A stretch of 64,000 nt of DNA. Origin: Saccharothrix espanaensis DSM 44229 (lineage in GTDB: Bacteria > Actinomycetota > Actinomycetes > Mycobacteriales > Pseudonocardiaceae). The stretch lies in contig NC_019673.1 of NCBI RefSeq assembly GCF_000328705.1, positions 3,596,001 to 3,660,000 of the forward strand, read 5' to 3'. How positions within the stretch are numbered: the first letter of the stretch is position 1; each line of letters opens with the position of its first letter. The notes beneath the pieces were generated by a model. It saw only the letters and a list, made by a program, of their open reading frames with translations, had not been told where the DNA came from and did not search any database. Made by a program: the position numbers and the translations under genes. Shown piece after piece: positions 54,865-62,617 of this stretch.

Positions 54865-55122
54865 ATGACCAACGTCCTCGACCGCATCACAGCCCTGCTA
54901 ACCGACAGGTTCAACATCCCCGCCGAGGAGATCCGGCACGACATCAGCTTCGCGGAGTTGGAGATCGACTCACTCACCATCGTCGAACTCGGTGTGACCC
55001 TGGGCGAGGAACTCGGCATCAAGATCTCTGACGACGAGCTGAACAAGTCGGTCAGCCTCGATCAGGCAGCCGCCCTCATCCAGGCCAAGATCGGTGAATC
55101 CACCGAGGAGCCTGCCAGGTGA
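54865..55122 (+). CDS. free-standing acyl carrier protein
   Basis: An 85-residue ACP with the phosphopantetheine serine in ELEIDSLTIVELGV and an acidic helix II/III (GEELGIKISDDELNKS). ATG 54865 has GGGAG 7 nt upstream; the open frame further left belongs to the KAS III pseudogene. The stop overlaps a GTG that begins a ketosynthase (GTGA), so KAS III, ACP and KS formed a small coupled dissociated synthase before decay. Whether the ACP is still used, for example by the upstream PKS, is unknown. Confidence 0.88.
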   Translation: MTNVLDRITALLTDRFNIPAEEIRHDISFAELEIDSLTIVELGVTLGEELGIKISDDELNKSVSLDQAAALIQAKIGESTEEPAR

Positions 55123-55184
55123 CCGTCGCGATCACCGGAATCGGACTGCTCACGCCGACCGGTATCGGTGAGGACGTCACCTAG
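55119..55184 (+). pseudogene. ketosynthase truncated by IS630 insertion
   Basis: From GTG 55119 the frame reads VAITGIGLLTPTGIGEDV, the characteristic start of FabF-type ketosynthases (compare VVVTGVGATTPLGG in the gene at 6616). It stops after 21 codons at a TAG formed by the end of the insertion sequence. The rest of the ketosynthase is not found on the far side of the element, so the insertion was accompanied by a deletion. Confidence 0.8.
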
Positions 55185-55206
55185 TGGGCGCGACCGTCGG
55201 TTCGTC
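55182..55206 (+). repeat. left terminal inverted repeat of IS630 element
   Basis: It begins TAGTGGGCGCGACCGT and matches the complement of 56771-56795 at 22 of 25 positions. The first two bases are the TA target. Confidence 0.85.
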
Positions 55207-55548
55207 GGGAATCGGCACCAGGCGGTGATGTCGTTGAGGTAGAGCCCGCAGGCGCAGTCGAGTGCTTCCTGTGGTGTGCCTGCCGAAGGGGTGTCCGCTG
55301 GGCAGGATTGGGTCCTCGTAGCCGTCGCGGCTGGCGCGGTAGATGGCGAAGCTCCAGGTGGTAAGGGATCGGTTGTAGCGCAACCGCAGCAGCGGCAGGG
55401 TGGTGCCGTCGGCTAGGTCGTCGGTAACATAGGCGAACGCGCCGTGGTGGCGTACCCGCACGGTGGCCGGTTGAGGCCAGCGTTCCTGGGCGCGTGCCAG
55501 CAGGCCTTAGTGCAGCGAGACCTTGGTCGACTCGGGCGGTGAGGCCAT
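55184..55548 (-). pseudogene. passenger gene of the IS element, broken
   Basis: Minus-strand frame from ATG 55548: MASPPESTKVSLH, an in-frame TAA at 55507-55509, then GLLARAQERWPQPATVRVRH, GAFAYVTDDLADGTTLPLLR and DGYEDPILPSGHPFG. A frameshift follows, after which the other frame continues with PQEALDCACGLYLNDITAW. From memory, intact homologues are small unnamed proteins widespread in actinobacteria; the function is unknown. Both lesions show the gene is dead. Lying between the transposase and the left inverted repeat, it travels with the element. Confidence 0.6.
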
Positions 55549-55610
55549 AGGTCACGATCCTGCCCGATTCCGTCTCACCCCTATAGTCGATCCTGGAGTG
55601 GGTGGATTGA

Positions 55611-56762
55611 GTGGCTGTGCGGAGCCCGTATGCGATCACGCTGGACGAGGTGGATCGGCGGACATTGGAGGCTCTGGCACGGCGCGGTCGGGCCGAGCAT
55701 CGACAAGTGACGCGGACCCGGATCGTACTGGCCACCGCCGTCGGGTCCAACGCCGGCATCGCCTGCGAACTGCGGGTCGTCGAGGACACCGGTCGTAAGT
55801 GGCGCAAGCGGTTCCGCCACGACGGGTTGCCGGATTTGGTCGACCGGCCGCGCAACGGGCGGCCTCGGGTATTCCCGGCCGCGGTCGTGGCCGAGGTCAA
55901 GGCATTGGCCTGCGAGCTGCCCACACGGGCCGGGGCGCCGTTGTCCCGGTGAAGTTGCCCGGAATTGGCCCGTGAGGCGGTCGCACGCGGCGTCTGCGAG
56001 CGGATCTCGGCATCCATGATGCGCCGCTGGTTGGCCGCCGACGCGATCAAACCGTGGCAGCACCGCTCGTACACCCTTCCGCACGACCCGCAATTCGCGG
56101 TCAAGGCGGCCCGGGTGCTCGACCTGCACTCCCGAGTCTGGCAGGGCGAACCGTTGGGAGAGGACGACTTCGTTCTCAGCGCCGACGAGAAACCCGGCGT
56201 GCAGGCCCGCTACCGGCTCCACGACACCCTGCCCGCCGGTCCGCGGCGGCCGATGCGGGTGGAATCCGAATACTCCCGCGGTGGAACCCTGGCTTACTTC
56301 GCCGCCTACGACGTCCACCAAGCCCGCGTGATCGGCCGCTGCGCGTCCACCACGGGCATCGTCCCGTTCTCCCGTCTGGTCGACCAGGTCATGACCACCG
56401 AGCCCTACACCAGTGCCCGCCGCGTGTTCTGGATCGTGGACAACGGGGCCTCCCACCGCAACCGGGCCGCCGCTGCCCGGATGAAGCACGCATTCCCCAG
56501 CGCCCACATGGTCCATTTACCGGTACACGCCTCGTGGTTGAACCAGGTGGAGATCTACTTCTCCGCCGTGCAACGCGAAACACTCACACCGGACGACTTC
56601 GGCGACCTTGACGAAGTCGCCGAACGACTGATGTCCTTCCAGGGCCACTACAACGCCACCGTCCAGCCCATCGACCGGACCTTCACCGCCCACGACCTCA
56701 ATCGACTGCTCACCAGGATCGGCCGCCATGATTGCCACGCGCCACAACCACTGACGGCATGA
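55611..56762 (+). pseudogene. IS630-family transposase with in-frame TGA
   Basis: The GTG at 55611 opens a winged-helix N-terminal domain (ALARRGRAEHRQVTRTRIVL, VEDTGRKWRKRF). The frame is interrupted once by TGA at 55950-55952 and continues in the same frame with SCPELAREAVARGVCERIS and the catalytic domain: DEKPG carries the first Asp region, VFWIVDNGASHRN the second, and HLPVHASWLNQVEIYFS the glutamate. The expected residue at the stop is Trp (TGG), so a single G-to-A change explains it. No frameshift is involved. Total coding length without the stop is about 383 residues, normal for the family. It should be inactive unless the stop is read through. Confidence 0.85.
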
Positions 56763-56770
56763 TCACCCCT

Positions 56771-56795
56771 GACGAACTAACGGTCGCGACCACTA
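56771..56795 (-). repeat. right terminal inverted repeat of IS630 element
   Basis: The complement begins TAGTGGTCGCGACCGT, mirroring the left end with three mismatches in 25. Its outer CTA also forms the stop codon of the TetR gene. Confidence 0.85.
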
Positions 56796-57383
56796 GCGCA
56801 GGACGTGGGCGACAAGCCGGTCGGTGAACTCCTTCGGCACGGGCTCGCCGGTCACCAGCGCGCGGTAGTGGATTGGGCCGACCAGTTGGTCCACCAGGAA
56901 GTCGATGTCGGTCTCCGGTGGCAACTCGCCGCGGTCGAGAGCGCGTTGCAGGGGCAAACGATCGCGTTCGCGCTGCTTGCCGAGATGGTCCGTGCGCAGC
57001 CTGGTCGCGACCTCCGGGTCGTGCTGCGCCTGTCCGGCGAGGGCGCGGAAGACGGTCCCGGCGTCCGACGTCGTCAGGAATTCGGCGAGGTTGCGCAGGT
57101 GGATACGCAGATCTTCGCCGAGGTCGCCACTGTCGGGCGGCGTGAGGTGCTGCACGGCGTCGTCGGTGAAGGCATCCATCAAGATCTCTGTCTTGGACGG
57201 CCACCAGCGGTAGATGGTCTGCTTGGCGACACCGGCCCTGGCCGCGATCCCTTCGATCGTGAGCCCGGCGAACCCGCGCTCGGCCAGCAGGTCGTCGGTC
57301 GCGTGGAGTACCGCTTGGCGGGCTTCCTCGCTGCGCCGGTGCCGGTTTCCGCGGTGGGCGGCGCGGCCGGTGTCGCCTTCCAT
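56793..57383 (-). CDS. TetR/AcrR-family transcriptional repressor
   Basis: A 196-residue TetR-type regulator. The N-terminal HTH spans AVLHATDDLLAERGFAGLTI, EGIAARAGVAKQTIYRWWPS and KTEILMDAF; the C-terminal ligand domain has the pattern of the TetR_C_16/33-like groups (HLRNLAEFLTTSDAG, FLVDQLVGPIHYRALVTGE). ATG 57383 has GAGGAG at 8 nt. The stop codon lies in the border of the IS630 element, so the original C-terminus could have been slightly longer. It is divergent from the O-methyltransferase gene, with a 14-bp palindrome between the two starts that is a likely operator. Confidence 0.88.
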   Translation of the reverse strand: MEGDTGRAAHRGNRHRRSEEARQAVLHATDDLLAERGFAGLTIEGIAARAGVAKQTIYRWWPSKTEILMDAFTDDAVQHLTPPDSGDLGEDLRIHLRNLAEFLTTSDAGTVFRALAGQAQHDPEVATRLRTDHLGKQRERDRLPLQRALDRGELPPETDIDFLVDQLVGPIHYRALVTGEPVPKEFTDRLVAHVLR

Positions 57384-57434
57384 TCGGGCTCTCCTCATCG
57401 GGTACTGCAGCGAGCGTAGTCGGCGCTAGCCACA

Positions 57435-57448
57435 ACGCAACGTTGCGT
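57435..57448. promoter_or_regulatory. palindromic operator candidate for the TetR regulator
   Basis: ACGCAACGTTGCGT is a perfect 14-bp palindrome, flanked on each side by a GCTAGC (57425-57430 and 57453-57458), giving overall dyad symmetry. It lies 52 nt before the TetR start and 14 nt before the methyltransferase start, where binding would block both promoters. TetR proteins usually regulate themselves and the divergent gene in this way. Confidence 0.65.
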
Positions 57449-57461
57449 CTACGCTAGCGGT

Positions 57462-58457
57462 GTGACCGACACCTTGCAGACTCGATCAGTGTTGACCGTG
57501 CTCGACCGCTTGTTCGCCGCGGCCGCCGTCGAGGACGAAGCCCCGTCCCCGTGGCCCGCGGCCCGTTCGTACGCCGACGCTTCCGCGCAAGAGCGCGCGG
57601 ATGTACTGGAAGGCGTCCTCATGCCGATCTCCGCGCGCGGCGGCACGCTGCTCTACACACTGGTCCGGGCCGCCCGGCCGGAGACGGTCGTCGAGTTCGG
57701 CACCTCGTTCGGGATCTCGACCATCTACCTGGCCGCCGCGGTCACCGACAACGGCGTCGGCCACGTGCTGAGCACCGAGCTCAGCGAGGTCAAGATCGCC
57801 GCCGCGCGCGCGAACCTGGTCGAGGCGGGGGTGGCGGACGCGGTGACGATCCTGCCCGGCGACGCGCTGACCACCCTGGCCGAAGTCCCCGGGCCGATCG
57901 GCCTCGTGCTGCTCGACGGCTGGAAGGACCTGTGCCTGCCTGTCCTGCGGCTGCTGGAGGACCGGCTCGCACCCGGCGCCGTCGTGGTCGCCGACGACAC
58001 TGCCCTGGCCTCGATGGGCGAGTACCTGGACTACGTCCGCGATCCGGCCAACGGCTACGCCTCGGTCGACTACCCCGTGGAGGACGGTATGGAGATCAGC
58101 TGCCGCACGGGTTTCCGCCACCTGAGCGGGAAATTCCCGGCCCCCGGAGAAAGCGCGACCACGTACAACGCCTGGCGGGGTCGCCACCCACATCCCCGAA
58201 CCCGTACCCGCCACCACCGGCCCGCGAGTTCGCGGCCCCGCGCGACGGCGGCCGCCGGCCGTACCTCTCCGGTGCTCGGCTGCCGACGACGGCAGACAAG
58301 GTCGAGCACCATCCCGGTCCTCACGGCTGGCGACAGGATGAGCACCTCGCCCCCGGAAGATCTTGAAGAGAGTTTGCAAACTCCACCTCCCCGACGATCA
58401 CGTCTGCAACTCCGAAGGCCGACTGTTCGGCCTCAACGACCTGCGCGGCGACGGTGA
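57462..58457 (+). CDS. class I SAM-dependent O-methyltransferase with aberrant C-terminal tail
   Basis: A 331-residue frame. The first ~225 residues are a catechol-O-methyltransferase-like (Methyltransf_3) enzyme: ETVVEFGTSFGISTIYLAAA is the SAM loop, LSTELSEVKIAAARANL holds the acidic residue, IGLVLLDGWKDLCLPVLRLL and GAVVVADDTALASMG carry metal-binding Asp positions, and it closes with YPVEDGMEISCRTGF. Relatives normally end about here. The remaining ~100 residues are Arg/Pro/Ser-rich and look non-coding, so a lost stop or late frameshift is likely. GTG 57462 is close to the TetR operator. The substrate is unknown. Confidence 0.82.
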   Translation: MTDTLQTRSVLTVLDRLFAAAAVEDEAPSPWPAARSYADASAQERADVLEGVLMPISARGGTLLYTLVRAARPETVVEFGTSFGISTIYLAAAVTDNGVGHVLSTELSEVKIAAARANLVEAGVADAVTILPGDALTTLAEVPGPIGLVLLDGWKDLCLPVLRLLEDRLAPGAVVVADDTALASMGEYLDYVRDPANGYASVDYPVEDGMEISCRTGFRHLSGKFPAPGESATTYNAWRGRHPHPRTRTRHHRPASSRPRATAAAGRTSPVLGCRRRQTRSSTIPVLTAGDRMSTSPPEDLEESLQTPPPRRSRLQLRRPTVRPQRPARRR

Positions 58458-59056
58458 CCTTGGGACCACCCGGAGTCTTGGCTGATGCAGTGGTCACCCT
58501 GACGCCCGACAACGGGGTGGCCGGACGGAGTTTCGGCACGGCTCCCGGTTGGATGCCCAGCGTCAAGCAGTTGAACGGCGAGTTCGTGGAGGGGCACAGC
58601 AGCTGCCTCACCGAGTGGGTGAGTCGCTTCGAAACGCCCAACGCCGACGTGAGCAGCCTCGTCGTGTCGTCCGGCGTCCACACCACCGGCCGGTCGCCCG
58701 ACGGGCCGCCGGTCGAACGCCGACGACCGCCAGGCCGCTGTCGTCGATCACGACCGTGCGGCCCGCCGGCTCGTCGGGCAGCACGTCGAGGTCGACACCG
58801 GGCACCCGGGCTGCGGCAGCAACCACGTGTCGTCATGCGGCGGCGTCCGTCCAGTCGCACCACCCTGGTCGCCGACGCGCGGTGACCTACGGCAATACGG
58901 CCGGATGCCGCCGGACAAAGATCTACTGTGGACACTCCGGGTGGAATCGCTCGTTTTCGGGGCGTCTCAACGGGGTTGCGCCGTTCTGTGGTTTGCCCGA
59001 CGCGCCGCCTGCTCGAAGGTGGGTGCGGGTAGTACGGGACAATGAGGGGAGCGCCC
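58458..59056. other. region with decayed coding signal, no intact gene
   Basis: Short stretches have coding-like base use, such as TPDNGVAGRSFGTAPGW on the plus strand (58500-58550) and DLDVLPDEPAGRTVVIDD on the minus strand (58740-58800), but none extends into a recognisable protein and frames break. I read it as decayed sequence, with the promoter of the next gene at its right end. Confidence 0.4.
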
Positions 59057-60712
59057 ATGCGCAGGAACGGCTACGGGTTGGTGATCGGGGTGCTCGCGCT
59101 GGGCACGGGCGTCGTGGTGGTGCCGGCGGCGGGCGCGGCAGAGCAGGTCCCGTGCGACACGGCGAGCCTGATCGCGGCTATCGACCGCGTCAACGCCGCG
59201 AACACCTACGAGCAACTACAACTGACGCCCGGCTGCACCTACCGCCTCACGGAGCCGGTCGGCGACGACGCGCTGCCGATCGGCAACGCGGGATTGCCGC
59301 GGATCACCGGTCGCGTCGGGCTGCGCGGGGCGGACGTCGCCATCGTCCGCGACGAGGCCGCGCCGCGCTTCCGGGTGTTCCGGGTCGAGAAAGGGGCGCT
59401 GCTCGACCTCGACGGCATCACGGTTTCCGGCGGCCACACGCCCGACTCACTCGACGTGGGCAGCTGGCACCTGGACGGCGGCGGGATCCACAACGCCGGC
59501 ACCACCGTGCTGACCCGCAGCACGGTGTCCGGCAACCGCACGGGCAACGGCGGGACGGGGAAGACCGGATCGCCCGGTGTGCGCGGCCAGCTCGGCGGAT
59601 ACGGTGGCGACGGCGGCGGCATCTACAACGACGGCGGCGGCGCGACGCTGCGGGTGCTGCAGAGCACGGTGCGGAACAACGTCACCGGAGACGGCGGCAC
59701 GGGCGGCCAAGGCGGGCACGGCCTCCTGCTGGACACGGGCTACGCCTGGCCCGCCGGTGCCGGCAGCGTCGGGGGGAACGGGGGCCATGGCGGTGGCATC
59801 TACAACGGGGGCACGCTCGAACTGGTGGATTCCACCCTGGAGGGCAACCGGACCGGCGCGGGTGGCGCGGGTGGTGCCGGCGGTGACGGCTCCGACAACC
59901 CGCGCGGCAACCCCAGCAAGGGGGCCCAGGGCGGCACGGGCGGCCACGGGGGCAACGGCGCGGGTCTGGCCTCCGACGGCACGGTGACCGGGTCCCGCTC
60001 CGGCGCCGTGCGCAACACCACCGGGGCCGGTGGTGCGGGGGGCCGGGGCGGCAACGGCGGTGTCGGCCCGAACGGCGGCGCCGGTGCGGGCACGCCCGGG
60101 TGGCAGGAGGAGCACTCGTTCGCGGGCAACGGGGGGAACGGCGGCGGTTTCGCGTTGATGTCCGCCTCGCTGACCGACATCACCGTGGTCGGCAACCGCA
60201 CGGGTGCGGGCGGGCGGGGCGGGCACGGCGGCAACGCCGGCTCGCCGGAGGCGTTGGCCGGCCCCGGGACGAACGGGGGCTACGGCGGTTCCGGTGCGGG
60301 CATCGTGCTGTTCGGGGTCTTCGGCCTCCCAAGGGCGACGATCTCCGGCGGCCGGTTGGCGGACAACGTGACCGGGGACGGCGGGGCGGGCGGTGACGGC
60401 GGCACCGGCGGGCGTTACGGGACCGGTGGATGGGGTAACGACGGCGGTTCCGGTGGCGGACTCGTCGTCAACCATCCCCGTGCCGCGGACATCGACCACC
60501 TGACGATCACCGGCAACCGCACCGGTGCGGGTGGTGAGGGCGGCCAGGTCCAGGTGGTCGGTGCGACCGAGGGAATCCCGGGGAAGCGCGGCACCGGCGG
60601 TGGCATCTCCGCGGGCCCCTTCAAGTACGACCCGGCCTTGCTCAAGGCCACCGACCTGACCGTGTCGGGCAACCGGCCGAACAACTGCACGGGCCTGCCC
60701 ACGGTGTGCTGA
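59057..60712 (+). CDS. secreted Gly-rich right-handed beta-helix protein
   Basis: A 551-residue exported protein. A Sec signal peptide is clear (MRRNGYG, a hydrophobic LVIGVLALGTGVVVV core, cleavage near PAAGAAEQ). After a ~90-residue start with VPCDTASLIAAIDRVNAAN, which resembles CSLREA/polymorphic-outer-membrane-type openings, come repeated units of the form GGGIYN-G-TLxLxxSTxxGNxTGxGG separated by Gly/Asn loops. These predict a parallel beta-helix, superficially like PE_PGRS tails. Two cysteines lie near the C-terminus (NNCTGLPTVC). ATG 59057 has GAGGGG upstream; an ATG at 59042 is less likely. No enzyme motif is visible; a surface or adhesion role is a guess. Confidence 0.8.
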   Translation: MRRNGYGLVIGVLALGTGVVVVPAAGAAEQVPCDTASLIAAIDRVNAANTYEQLQLTPGCTYRLTEPVGDDALPIGNAGLPRITGRVGLRGADVAIVRDEAAPRFRVFRVEKGALLDLDGITVSGGHTPDSLDVGSWHLDGGGIHNAGTTVLTRSTVSGNRTGNGGTGKTGSPGVRGQLGGYGGDGGGIYNDGGGATLRVLQSTVRNNVTGDGGTGGQGGHGLLLDTGYAWPAGAGSVGGNGGHGGGIYNGGTLELVDSTLEGNRTGAGGAGGAGGDGSDNPRGNPSKGAQGGTGGHGGNGAGLASDGTVTGSRSGAVRNTTGAGGAGGRGGNGGVGPNGGAGAGTPGWQEEHSFAGNGGNGGGFALMSASLTDITVVGNRTGAGGRGGHGGNAGSPEALAGPGTNGGYGGSGAGIVLFGVFGLPRATISGGRLADNVTGDGGAGGDGGTGGRYGTGGWGNDGGSGGGLVVNHPRAADIDHLTITGNRTGAGGEGGQVQVVGATEGIPGKRGTGGGISAGPFKYDPALLKATDLTVSGNRPNNCTGLPTVC

Positions 60713-61084
60713 CCGGGAGCGGTGGCGTCCACCGGCCGGTGAGTGTTCATTGGAACCTCGTCACGTCGCCTGCCGTCCGGTCGTTGCCGGCGGCGGATGT
60801 CGAGTCTGGAAGACGCGTTCCCCCAACTACAGCCCGCTCCTCGAAGCGCACGAATGCTTCGACGGCAAGCATAATCCGAGCGTGCCGACGCTGCCGGCGA
60901 TCGGCCTCAACGACCGCAGCGACCTCGACGAGCTGGTCCACGGTGTGCCAGGACTTGCTCGAAGCGCGTGTGGCGGCACCCGTCCCCCCGACCACGTTCC
61001 ACAGCACGCCGAGGTCGGCGACTGCCTGCACGAGCTGACCGGATTCCGCTTCACCCTGGCCGGCGGGCTGGTGCCGAACACGAG

Positions 61085-61160
61085 GTTCCGCGCCCGGCCG
61101 GGACCGGTAGAGCGTGACCGCCTCGGCCCGGGACTCCGGCGGGTAGTGCTTCATCACCAT
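61085..61160 (-). pseudogene. IS3-family transposase OrfA fragment
   Basis: The minus strand begins MVMKHYPPESRAEAVTLYRS and RPGAE, matching the start of IS3-family OrfA proteins (KxYPPEFRADAVALYRSRPG). Similarity ends soon after, and the frame continues with unrelated sequence to about 60747. No OrfB is near. It is a small fragment. Confidence 0.5.
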
Positions 61161-61294
61161 CTGAACGGGATTCCTGTCCACCCGGATCGTCAGGATCCAA
61201 GTGCGTCCGGTGTCCAACACCCAGGGTCAAGTCCCCTAGTGTGTTCTCTACTATCCAGGTGTCTCACGACAGCCGAGACGCATAGCCTGGAAGC

Positions 61295-61782
61295 ATGGCT
61301 GAAGAGTGCCTGATCTGCGCCAAGCATCGTGGGGAAGGCCCGCTGGTCGGTCACCGTGTCTGGGCTGACGAACACGTGATCGTGTCCCACCGACCCGTAG
61401 GAAACGACGGAACGACCGTCCTGGGGTATCTGTTCATGGAAAGCCGTCGCCACGCCCGTCGTTGGATGCGCTGACCGAAGTCGAGGCTGTGGCCATCGCC
61501 AGAGCAGCTTGGAGGGCTGCTCGTGGCCTGCGGGCCGAGCTTGGTCCCGAGTTCGTTTTCTCCGCGATCGTCGGCCGTAGTGTCGCTCACGTCCACCAGC
61601 ACCTGTTTGCCCGCTACCGAAACACCCCAGAGCAGTACTCGTGGATGGATAGTGCGGCGTGGCCGGGCTCGAAGCGCGGAGGCCTCGACGAGGTTGCCGA
61701 TCTGTCCGCACGGCTGGCCCTCCACCTGGGGTGCACATGTTCCTCCGCCGAGGTCTGGACCGGGCGTAGAGGTACTTGGTGA
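61295..61782 (+). pseudogene. HIT-family protein gene with frameshift
   Basis: The ATG at 61295 opens a histidine-triad protein (ECLICAKHRGEGPLVGHRVW) that loses frame near 61455, after LGYLFMESRRHAR; the +1 frame continues with MDALTEVEAVAIARAAWRAA and SAIVGRSVAHVHQHLFARYR. The catalytic HxHxH motif (HVHQH) is intact, but only in the second frame. HIT proteins hydrolyse nucleotide phosphoramidates or dinucleoside polyphosphates. A single-base loss or a sequencing error would explain the break. Confidence 0.7.
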
Positions 61783-62045
61783 GACAGCTCTGAACTGCCC
61801 CAAGAGCGCCCGAAGAAGCGCTGACGCCAACGTCGTCCGGACCTAGTTGGCGGACCGCAGGTCAACGATGCTCCAACCCGCCAACTTCGGCCGGACAGGA
61901 CAAGGCGGACCGGAACTCGACGCACCAGGCGTCTCACCGAGTCCCGGACGCGGGCTACCGCCGGCGTCCGGGAGTTCCCACCGCTTCCGGTCGAGGCTTC
62001 GGGATCGGGTCCCGGGCCTGCCGACCGGGCCACCGGTGAGGTGGG

Positions 62046-62441
62046 TCAGCGCGTGCCGCCGCGGTTCTCGACCATCGCGCTGTACTCGCCGGAGTTGTCC
62101 CTGTACGCGGAGGGCTTGTCGTTGTACGCGACCGTCACCTCGCCGGTCTGGTGCGCCTGGAAGGTCTGGCGGGAGCCGACCGCGAGCCACGGGCCCGAAC
62201 CGATGCGGGCGATCAGCATCCCCGCCGGCACTCCATCCAGGGCGAGACCCGCAGGCACGTAGGCCCCGGAGTACCTGCCGTCGGTGTAGGTGGTCCCGTC
62301 GGGGTACGTCATGCGCGTCCCGCCGAAGCCTGCCGATCCGCTCCCGGAGACGGTGAAGACGTCGCCGCTCTGGACCGTCACTCCGGTCTTCACCCCGTCC
62401 CCGGCTGTCGCGGGCACTGTCACAACGATGGGGCCGCCCAT
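62046..62441 (-). CDS. LecA (PA-IL)-like lectin domain protein
   Basis: A 131-residue single-domain protein whose pattern follows the galactose-binding lectin LecA of Pseudomonas: VTVQSGDVFTVSGSGSAGFG, then PAGMLIARIGSGPWLAVGS, EVTVAYNDKPSAYRDNSGEY. In LecA the calcium/sugar loop reads YNDVPGTYGNNSG; here Asp (YND) and the second Asn are kept, while Thr becomes Ala and the first Asn becomes Asp. There is no signal peptide, as in LecA. ATG 62441 has GGAGG at 7 nt. The fold assignment is fairly firm; sugar binding is uncertain. It stands alone between decayed genes. Confidence 0.65.
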   Translation of the reverse strand: MGGPIVVTVPATAGDGVKTGVTVQSGDVFTVSGSGSAGFGGTRMTYPDGTTYTDGRYSGAYVPAGLALDGVPAGMLIARIGSGPWLAVGSRQTFQAHQTGEVTVAYNDKPSAYRDNSGEYSAMVENRGGTR

Positions 62442-62617
62442 GGCGACACCTCCAGAAAGTCTCGGTGAGTAGTTGCTTGATCACCGTAGGTTCTTCGTGA
62501 AGGGGGAGCCAGTAGCCCGCCGCCCCGCCCCGGCAGAAGTACACGGTCGGGTATGGGGCCGCCCCGAGCGGTCCGCCCGGCGGTCCGGTGTGGTACTAAC
62601 CGGCGGAGACCGACCTG

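Larger units (their letters stand above)
55182..56795. mobile_element. IS630-type insertion sequence, inactive
   Basis: About 1.6 kb bounded by CTAG on both sides, with TA as the duplicated target typical of the IS630/Tc1 group. The terminal 25 nt of each side (55182-55206 and 56771-56795) are inverted repeats with three mismatches. Inside are a transposase gene on the plus strand with an in-frame stop and a passenger gene on the minus strand with a nonsense codon and a frameshift. The left end cuts a ketosynthase gene; the right end supplies the stop codon of a TetR gene. The different genes on each side indicate a deletion next to the insertion. Confidence 0.85.

Noticed and set aside
55950-55952. 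TGA read as selenocysteine or programmed recoding in the transposase
   Set aside because: There is no reason for selenocysteine in a transposase, Trp fits the position and the element shows other decay, so a nonsense mutation is simpler.
58321-59058. Minus-strand 245-codon gene downstream of the O-methyltransferase
   Set aside because: Coding-like composition switches strand and frame within it and no family is recognised.
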